Shown in pieces: positions 56,259 to 64,000 of a DNA stretch of 64,000 bases. The position numbers were made by a program, and so were the translations under genes. The stretch comes from Rhizophagus clarus (lineage: Eukaryota > Glomeromycota > Glomeromycetes > Glomerales > Glomeraceae). The stretch lies in the NCBI GenBank assembly GCA_015698045.1, contig BLAL01000043.1, positions 868,001-932,000 on the forward strand, written 5' to 3'. Position 1 is the stretch's first letter. Each line of letters starts with the position of its first letter. Below the pieces are notes generated by a model. The model was not told the origin of the DNA. It searched no databases and was given only the letters and a program-made list of their open reading frames with translations.

Positions 56259-59200
56259 ATGCATACACTAACTAATTTCGACCAAACTGATCACTCCGGA
56301 ACCGCCCCAGCCCTCCGCTATGACGGCGCCAGCCCCGATGAATACTTAAGTGATACAGATAGCTATAATGATAATGATTCTGATTGTGGATCAGATGATT
56401 ATAATAACTACGAGTCTAATTATGGGTCTGATAATGAAGAAGCTTCCTGCGCTTCAGCCAGCACTACCAAAGCTGTAAAAGAACGAAAGGTTAATGTGAC
56501 ATATACTCTGAGGCAAGAAAACTTCAATGGTAAATTTTCCCCTAAAGATTTGCTAAATGCCATTCGGGGGATCCTCTCATCATCGCCTAGAGATATATCA
56601 GATGATAAAGGATCATTGGATTGCCTCCCCATCTATTCATTCCTCTTTCCGAATGAAAAAGGCTCTAGTTTATATAACGCTTATGACCGAAGTGAAGTGA
56701 AAAATAAATTGGTTATAAAAATCGACCAAGATGCCGATCATGCCCCAAAATTTTCCGTTGCCGATGACATTTCTGAAGTTTATGGCTTACCTGGGATTCA
56801 TGAATGTATTAATGATCAAAAACCTTTAAGAGCCGTGATTGACATAGATGCTTCGCAAGAAGATATGGAGGCAACTGGTGTTAAGGCGCAAGAAGTATTC
56901 TTTCGAATCTGCCTATCTTTCATAAGAGCTTTGTATCGAATTCTTGATTGTAGCTGGGAGGATATTCTCAATGGATTAGTAATCACTACATCATCAGACC
57001 CTAGCAAGTGTAGCTACCATATTTTATACGCACCGGCTCTCCTTATCGATCATCATGAACTCAAAGCATTTACTGAATTAGTATATACCATAACCGGTGA
57101 AAAATTCGGCAAGTTCATTGATCGGAATTTGCCTGGTCACAACTTTAACCTTCGCCTAATTGGTTCGGCAAAAAAAGGTCAGGTGAAACGCATTCTCCAA
57201 TTCTCTCTAGATAATGACTGGAATGAACTTGATCACATTAGGGTTCAACCGCCTCCTAGTTTGAGACTTGAAGTAAGACCTCGGATGCTTAGTGAAGAAA
57301 AAAATAATAATCCACTAAGAATAATCGTGGGTCAGGATGTATTGCAAAAATGCGCGAACCTTGTTTTGCAAAAGCATTCTAACTATCTTAGGGATTGGAC
57401 ATCGAAGAAAAAGACTCGGAAAACTTCGTATATTTCAACCGGAAAGGTCCACTAGAATGTCCACTATGTAAACGTATACATGATAAGGATCAGCAGTGGT
57501 TTGGCCGTGTATGTGCTAGCAGTGAAAGGTTCATCGTAAAATGTTTTCAGCAGAATAGTGACGAGCGGGGGGTAGTTTTTGAATGCGACCCATCTATTGC
57601 AGAAAAAATTCAGCAAAATAATAAAAATTTATCCCCCACATCTCACAAGATAAAGGGTCCAGGTTTCCCAAGAGCTTTCGTAAAATTACCATCCTGGGCT
57701 AAGTATAACAAAGCTCTTACAGCGACAGAAACATATGAGGAGAGATATGTGAGGCCACTACCTGACGAAGGGGATATTTATGTAGGATCACCTTGGGAGA
57801 CAGGAAAAACATATGTTCTAGAGCATCTTACTATATCTGACGACGTGAATTTGCTAGTATTATCCACGCGCCACTCCTATTCGAATGCAGTTACTACCAG
57901 ACTTAATCTCAAATCATATTGTGATATCGATGGTAATATAAATCTACCTGATCATAAGAGGGTAGTGTGTCAGATAAAAAGCTTACATCGGATTACTAAT
58001 AATTGCAAATGTAATAAAAAATGCAAATGTCTTCCAATCTAATATGACTTGTGGCTTGATGAAATAGTGTCTATAATTGCTCAAGCACAAAGTCATCTGG
58101 CAGGTCAATCGATAGAGAAGTTATATAAATTGATCCAAGACGCGAGGCGCATTATTGTAATGGATAATGACCTAACTGACCTTAACATTGAATGGATTAA
58201 GGCCCTTCGTAAGAATATACCTCTCTCTATTATCCACAATACTTACCAGCCTCAGAAAGGTAAGACATTCCGCTTGGCTCCTAATAAAGAAACAGTATTA
58301 GCTGAACTTTGGGAATGGGCTAAGCAAATGTCTTTATTACCTTTTGAGAATCGGACAAGCGTATCGCTCATCTGTCACCTTAGAAAAGATGTGCAAGGAA
58401 TAGTTCGTGCTCTCAAGACTGATTTTCCAGAATTACGGATCAAGGAATATCACGGCAAGTCTGATCCGGTAGAAAAGGCTCATGACTTCAGCAATGTGGA
58501 AGAGTCATAGAAAGACATAGACTTAGTTGCCTATACAAGCACTTTAAAAATAGGAGTATCCTGCACTAATCCTAAGTTCGGACGGGCATTCTGTCTTTTT
58601 AATAGCTACATAGAAACAAATGCCAGGACGAATCAGATGTTATTTCGCATGCGGTGTATTAAGGATTATATATGTCATATTGAGCAGAGATCTTCTAACG
58701 TCCCCATCACAGAGAAAGGTTTATTCCAATGGTTGTTGAATGCCAAACGGGAATGTCTCCCCCGGGAACTTCAGAATAGAGGAATATTTCCAGATATAGA
58801 TTCTATCATCTGGAATAAGGACGTACCAACTGTTCGTTTATGGACGGCCTATATGTTGGAAAGATTCCGTTCCCAGCACTTATTTGGTTGGAGGATGGTT
58901 GGTTTTCTCCGAAATGCGGGTATGGTAATTTCTGTCATCGAACTCATTCCTAAACCTGAAGATACTACGATGTCATTATCCCAAACAGTGAAGGCATGTT
59001 CCTCTACTATTAAAGCGGAGGAGATAGCAGATGTATCTAATGCTACTATTGTCGATCGTGAGACTGCCGAATTATTGGAGAATAAACCAAGGAAGACTTT
59101 AGAAGAGATGCGCTCTTTAGACAGGCATCATATTGTAGAATGTTATGAGATCCCACCCGAATCATTGACTGAGGAATTCATCTCGAAATATGGAAATTTT

Positions 59201-59851
59201 AATCATATGAAATGGTTTAGAGCTTATAGGCAATTACGAGATGCTGGCACTGATAATGAGACGGCTGTTGAGGCTATTACCCGTAAAGATTACAGAGAGG
59301 ATAGACTCACAACCGTGAGCCGAGCTGAGAGACATAGTATCTGCTTGGAGTTATTAAGGAATTGTACACCCGTTAAAGATATTGACGATAGGACACGTTA
59401 TAAAGCTAGTGATGTTAAAACACGCATGGAATCCTCCGAGTCGATATCATATCTCCAGGATTTAGTACCTAAAATGGCTCGAATATTTGATAATACAGAT
59501 GCATCACGTAGTGCTAAAAAATCGGGATTAAAAACAATTTGAGCGAAACTTGGTTTGCTAAATTCGGCACTACACGCAACTTATGGGTTAAAATTTAAGG
59601 CTATGGATAAACATAGCAGACATTACCATCTAGTTGGATCATTCGATAATAATGACTTTCCTGAGTTACCACCATACCAAACAGGGAAAGAAATTTATTG
59701 GGAAAATGGTGAAGATACTCGGTATGGATATAGTAAACTTCCACCCGATGAATTATTAATGGAAAATCTTTTAGAGGGAAAACAAACCAAAGATACTCCC
59801 AGTTCTAATGTGAATAAGGTTGCTTGCCGAAACCCATCTGGCCTAACGTGA
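56259..59851 (+). pseudogene. Primase-polymerase (AEP-like) plus origin-binding-protein-like helicase, decayed
   Basis: One long ancestral frame. Residues 1-75 are acidic and Ser/Asp-rich. Residues about 115-330 carry an AEP-like core: VIDIDAS (Asp 195 and 197), KCSYHILY (Ser 252, His 254) and RLIGSAKKG, matching the DxD, SxH and basic motifs of primase-polymerases. After a one-base frameshift near 57397 comes a Cys/His cluster (CPLCKRIH..C), then GSPWETGKT, a Walker A whose usual Gly is Glu, and LLVLSTRHSYSNAVTTRL and QIKSLHRI, typical of herpes-type origin-binding helicases. In-frame stops at 58040 (TAA), 58508 (TAG) and 59540 (TGA) confirm decay; three different stop codons rule out simple recoding. 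GC content is visibly above the neighbours. Family links are from motif memory, without a search. Confidence 0.75.
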
Positions 59852-60036
59852 AACGCCGAAACTCATACATAGTGCCGAAATGCCAAAATGCCGAAATGCC
59901 GAAACTGCCGAAACTGCCAAAACTGTTTCGGCATTTCAGCATTTCAGCATTTCGGCAGTTTCGGCAGTTTCAGCATTTTGACATAGTTTCGGCATAAGTA
60001 ATACTAATATTTTAATAGAGTTTCGGCATATTTTCG
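59848..60036. repeat. TGCCGAAA inverted repeat cluster
   Basis: About eight TGCCGAAA/TGCCAAAA words run rightward from about 59854 to 59920 and about eight mirrored TTTCGGCA/TTTCAGCA words from about 59925 to 60030, so the whole folds back around AAACTGTTT. It starts right at the stop codon of the primase/helicase relic. Confidence 0.8.
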
Positions 60037-60388
60037 TCATGTTAATAGTATCTGACAGATAAAAATTTATTTTTTAAAATTTAAATTATTTATTGTATTT
60101 ATTATACGTAATCCAATGATAAAAACTAGCAATTAAATTCAAATTTATCACTAAAGAAATAAAATCCCAGTTAAAAAAGTTCACCATTTTATTTTTATTT
60201 TATTTAATTTTGATAAAAAAAAAAATATTAATACTTGTTCGCTACTATTTTAAAAAATAGTACCCAGGCTGTACGACGTGGACGTCAGTATCAATTCACA
60301 GCCCAAAAAAAATGTGAGTCTCCAGCCGATATTTGGTACGGACTGGGCCTAGCTACTCACTATAAAATAATATAATAAAATTAATAAA

Positions 60389-61090
60389 TTATCTTCGGTG
60401 ACGATACGTAGGTAGGTTTCTTGCCCTTCTACGATCGTGTCGCGTATCTAAAATAAATTGGTTAATTTAAGATGTGAATAAACTTTAATTATAGAAATTT
60501 TATAATTACCTCGTCTTTCCCAAAATCTCGATCTAAATGTGCGATAATATCTTGCTCCGATACGCGACTATCTTCTTTCAGGGACACCGCTATGATAAAG
60601 GCAAAAACTCTAAATATCAAAAAACGAAATAATATTTAGTTAAATATTTTCAATTTTAAGCAAATATTTTTTTTTGCCATTATATTTTTCATACATGGTA
60701 TTCCCTGAGAAGATTCCTCCATTTTTGGTGGCATCGTTGTGCCGTGAACCTCGAAGTTCTAAAATGACAATTTAGTCTGATTCAAACGAACGAATTAGTT
60801 GGATTAAAGATAATAATTCTATTTTTAACATATTTTAACATATTAAATATTATACATATGAACCTTCTTGCGATTGACCTCCAGAATCTCGATCGATCTC
60901 TCCCGTATTCGTTATGAAATTCGTCATTTCTTCTTCTTCTTTCTTCCACCAAGTAATCGGTGTATTCATCGAACCATTGAATAGGACGAGAGTGGCGACG
61001 AGGCTGGCGATGGGGCTGGCGATGAGAGTGACGATGGGGCTGGCGATGAGAGTGACGATAGGACTGGCGATGAGAGTGACGATTGGGCAT
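60389..61090 (-). CDS. Small Arg/His-rich protein, four exons
   Basis: Exons on the minus strand: 61090-60864, 60758-60695, 60567-60510, 60447-60389, giving 135 residues with consistent phases. The start MPNRHSHRQ opens a repeat of about eight residues (HSHRQPHR/HSHRQSYR) encoded by a 24-bp tandem DNA repeat. The remainder is Arg- and aromatic-rich (EERRRRNDEFHNEYGRDRSRFWRS) and keeps that character through exons 2-4 (RFWERRDTRHDRRRARNL), which supports the splice model. Net charge is strongly positive, so nucleic-acid binding is plausible but unproven. An ATG-less upstream extension (from TTG at 61121) was not used. No known family recognised. Confidence 0.6.
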
Positions 61091-61768
61091 ATTTACAAAA
61101 TTAAGATGTGAGGAAAAACGCAAAAAGAATGAGATGAGTAAATCGTAAAATATCCTTTTATAAATAAAATTTGGACAATTCCTTTTTGTTCCCTTTCTTC
61201 AAAATACTGATTTATTAGTTTGCATCATTAAATTTAAATATCATCCTTAAAATAATAAATCTTTGTTTATTCTCTTTGTTCTTAAAAAAAAATCATTTTT
61301 TTTAAAAAAAAATCGGAATATTTTGTACATCCCTTAAAAAAAAATAAAAAAATCAGTGCATAATACATACAATGTGATTTGTATAAAAAAGTCATCTTGC
61401 ATCGTTAAACAAATACCGATATAAAATTACTAATCATCATCCCTGTGTGATAAAATTTAATTGTTAACTTCTTTCTCTTTCTTTAGAGCACACATTGAAC
61501 ACGAATCAACACAAATTTAACAAAATTTGGCTAAAACGAGCGAAATTTTACCAGAATTATCAGCACAAATCGAACACAAATCGAACACAAATTGAACAAG
61601 ATCGAAAGAGTTCATTTGCATCACGTCGGTGTTGTTTAAATTTCGTCACACAAAAATTTTTTAATTTAAACTCTTAAATAAATCAATATAATTATAAACT
61701 TATTTACAAATTTACTTTATTAATAAAAGAATTATTGTTATAATGATTTCCTAAAAATAAAGAAAAAA
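61091..61768. other. Intergenic region between the Arg/His gene and the hAT relic
   Basis: AT-rich with A- and T-runs. Around 61490-61620 it has spaced repeats of AACACGAATCAACACAAAT and CGAACACAAATTGAAC that may belong to the subterminal region of the hAT element. Confidence 0.45.
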
Positions 61769-64000
61769 TTATTCTTCTTCATCTACATCATCTACATCGA
61801 TGAATTCATTCAATAAATCCTCTACATTATAATCAAAATTTCCTCCCCCATCGCTTTCTTGTTCGCTTTCTTGCTCATCATCATTGCCATCATCTGTATT
61901 AATTTTTTCGTATTCTTCTTCAGATTCATCTAAAATATCGTCCGGGATCTCTCCAATTTCTTCAATTATTAATTTGTGTGACAAATCAACAAATTTATCG
62001 ATCCATACATGTTCTATTAGGACAACACAATTATCTGAAGGAACTGTAATTTGATTAGGTAAACTTTCATTTGATAAAACATCACATTCATCATCATCAT
62101 CATTAGTTTCTGCCAGAGCCTCTGCAATTCGAATGTTCATTTCAGTTTCGCTAATACGAGTATCATTTTTTTCTATACCATAAAAATCAAGCTCTTTCTT
62201 AGCATTGGACTTCCAATGCATGATCATTTTAGCCATGGATTCTAGTCGACTTATATTCAAATTTAAACGCCGATCATTAAATAGCCAGCCAAGTGTTGAG
62301 AATCCTCGTTCGCAACTTGCGGAATTTGGACAAATCGCTAATAGATGGCGAGCGACTCTTGGGAGGCTGTTCGGTCGAGGGTCAGTATCGATCAAATTCT
62401 ACCAATTTAGAGGATCGTCTAGAGAACAAGATTCATCAAGATCAAAGGGTGGTTTATTATCACGGTAGTCCTTAATTTGCTCGCATAGAGCCCTGGATTC
62501 TTTAAGATCAAATCCTAACCTTTTACCAATTGTAGTAGCGCACCTCACGATCCTTGAATAAGCTTTGGCTGTGAGAGGCTTACTCCTAAATCGGGGATCT
62601 AGAAAAAAGCAGGTTATATATTTGTCATCATCGAACTCTTTGAATCTTTCGTTCATCACGTTGAAACAATGGTTACGGAAGTTTTGATTAAATGATTTGG
62701 GTAATTGTTTCAAAACTGCTGATAGTCTTATCAAACTTAAAAAACAATCTCCAAGCGTCGCTGATCTTGATTCTAAAGCCAAGACGGCTTTTCTCAATGG
62801 ATTTAAAACGAATGAAAGAATTCGTAAATCGGAAAAAAAATTCCGTGTTTGGATAACACGTTTGACCTTATCGTTCAACAAATTACTTTCATTAGTAATA
62901 ATTTGTTCTAGTACTGGTTCCAACCTAATTACCGAATCTACTGATTCGCTAGCCGTTGTCCATCGCGTCTTACAATATAACTTAATGCCTCCTCCATGAA
63001 TACTATTCTCTTTGATGAGTTGTGTGAGTTTGGCTCCAGCTTGATGGGAATTTTTAAAAAATGAAGCTAATGTATTAACTTTTCGTAATAAACGATCTCC
63101 AAAACTTTCTTTAAGTATATCACACACGATAAGATTGACCGCATGTGCTATACATCGTACGTTTTCGATGTTAGGGTATTTCTCTTCAATAATTTTGCGT
63201 GCATTTCAAACGTTTGAGGCATTATCGGACACAATAGCCAATATTTTATTCGGGCCGATCCTTTCAATTATTTCTCCAATCACTTTGGCTACGTAATTAC
63301 CTGTATGCGAATGTTCTGACAAATCTTGAAGTTTATACAAATACTCTTCTCTCGACGGAGTCATAATAACAAAATTCCATATAGAACGATGAGTGGGGGA
63401 CGTCTAACCATCGAACGCTAAATTATATTAATATTAATATTATTACTTAAAAACACATTAAGAATATTGTTTTAAAAAAGTATAAAAAAAGTATTAAAAA
63501 CCTAAAGTCAAATTAGCTCCATTTTCAATGACGGATGTGACAGTTGAGTTCACCATTGATAATTCCCGCTCAAGTAACTGATCTGACAAAAATTCTCTGG
63601 TTGGCAGCTCATACGAAGAATTAAGCTCCTTTACAAAGTTAATAAAAAAGGGTGCTCGACTATCCGGAATGAAATACCACATGCAACGAAAAATTTAGCC
63701 AAGGCACGATTAATCCTAGTTACTCTACCATCAGGAATTTTTGTGGAATCATGGTAGTCTGTAATATTTAACTGATTACTCCCAACAATTTTTCTTTTTT
63801 TATTAACTTTATCTTCACGCTCTAATATTTTATTCAAATATTTTCTAACAATGGGTCCTGGAGCTTCTGAGCAGTGGTTCGCAAAGTGCTTTTCAAGTTT
63901 TGATATATCACCTCATGACCATGAAAAATTACAATATTTACAAGTGGCATGATATTTTCCTGAACCAACGGGATTTCCTCTAATAGCATCCTCCCAGGTA
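61769..64000 (-). pseudogene. hAT-family transposase relic, running off the window edge
   Basis: From the edge inward (minus strand): a BED-type zinc finger (CKYCNFSW..KLEKHFANHC), RALAKFFVACGISF, an 84-bp intron (63501-63418), AFDG..TSPTHRSIWNF, AIVSDNASNV (a catalytic Asp), NVRCIAHAVNLIV, a long helical middle, CKTRWTT, and the C-terminal dimerisation region (LPRVARHLLAICPNSASCERGFSTLG). After that comes an acidic tail ending at 61769. Breaks: TGA at 63913-63915, a frameshift near 63665, TAG at 63404-63406 (in place of the usual Trp), TGA at 63206-63208 and TAG at 62399-62401. The order and motifs are those of hAT transposases; the gene is inactive. The N-terminal start lies beyond 64000. 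Confidence 0.9.

Noticed and set aside
58040-59542. Stop-codon reassignment in the primase/helicase gene
   Set aside because: The three in-frame stops are TAA, TAG and TGA and there is also a frameshift, so decay explains the breaks better than an altered code.
62205-62999. Plus-strand open frames opposite the hAT relic
   Set aside because: The minus strand carries recognisable hAT motifs over the same interval; the plus frames are antisense shadows.

Overview
The window looks like nuclear DNA of an arbuscular mycorrhizal fungus of the Rhizophagus (Glomeromycotina) type. The reasons are extreme AT richness with poly(A)/poly(T) runs, short fungal introns (GT..AG, about 60-100 bp) in the genes that can be reconstructed, several members of an expanded F-box family whose N-termini resemble 'M-A-C-S-K...GDLPEL', a TKL-like protein kinase with a multi-exon tail, and a heavy load of DNA transposons at all stages of decay. 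The species assignment is inference from family composition, not from a marker gene.

Layout. 1-5 kb is a transposon graveyard: a Tc1/IS630-like transposase relic carries both a small MITE and a retroposon with an 18-bp target duplication. Next to it lie a 651-bp element with CCCTA ends and a protein-kinase pseudogene split by a 782-bp inverted-repeat element. 5-8.6 kb is mostly empty apart from one open fragment of unknown origin. 8.6-13.4 kb is a 23-exon valyl-tRNA synthetase gene, reconstructed exon by exon, with an N-terminal mitochondrial-type presequence; it converges on an F-box gene (13.6-15.4 kb). 15.4-21.9 kb is non-coding, with small fold-back elements and one tRNA-His-like sequence. 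21.9-24 kb is a bromodomain plus PD-(D/E)XK-like gene carrying one nonsense codon. 24-30.4 kb is non-coding and repeat-rich. 30.4-32.7 kb is a nine-exon protein kinase gene. 35.2-39.1 kb is a complete Tc1 transposon with an intact DD34E transposase and arms of about 1 kb or more. 39.3-40.6 kb is a six-exon gene for a helical membrane protein of unknown function, and 40.9-46.8 kb holds three more F-box genes.

The right third is the most unusual part. From 49,089 to 55,150 lies a 6-kb element with CCCAGT/ATAGGG ends, a 3-bp target duplication (CTG) and arrays of short subterminal repeats, which suggests a CACTA-like non-autonomous element. Its core is a tandem array of about 28 units (51.3-54.3 kb). 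On the minus strand each unit reads as a micro-exon of 13-42 nt bounded by a consensus-like 3' splice site (T-tract then TAG) and, in nearly all units, a GTA-type 5' splice site, usually with a CTAAC/CTAAT branch-site-like sequence inside a palindrome. Immediately to the right, six hairpin repeats with different but still self-complementary stems and a conserved CCAAT/TATA-rich loop precede a decayed gene that joins an archaeo-eukaryotic-primase-like domain to an origin-binding-protein-like helicase. A TGCCGAAA inverted-repeat cluster follows it. Hairpins plus a replication-initiator-like gene suggest a former self-replicating or mobile replicon. The window ends with a four-exon gene for a small Arg/His-rich protein and a broken hAT transposase running off the edge.

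All intron and exon calls are made by eye from splice consensus, reading frame and family fit. No search or transcript evidence was available.
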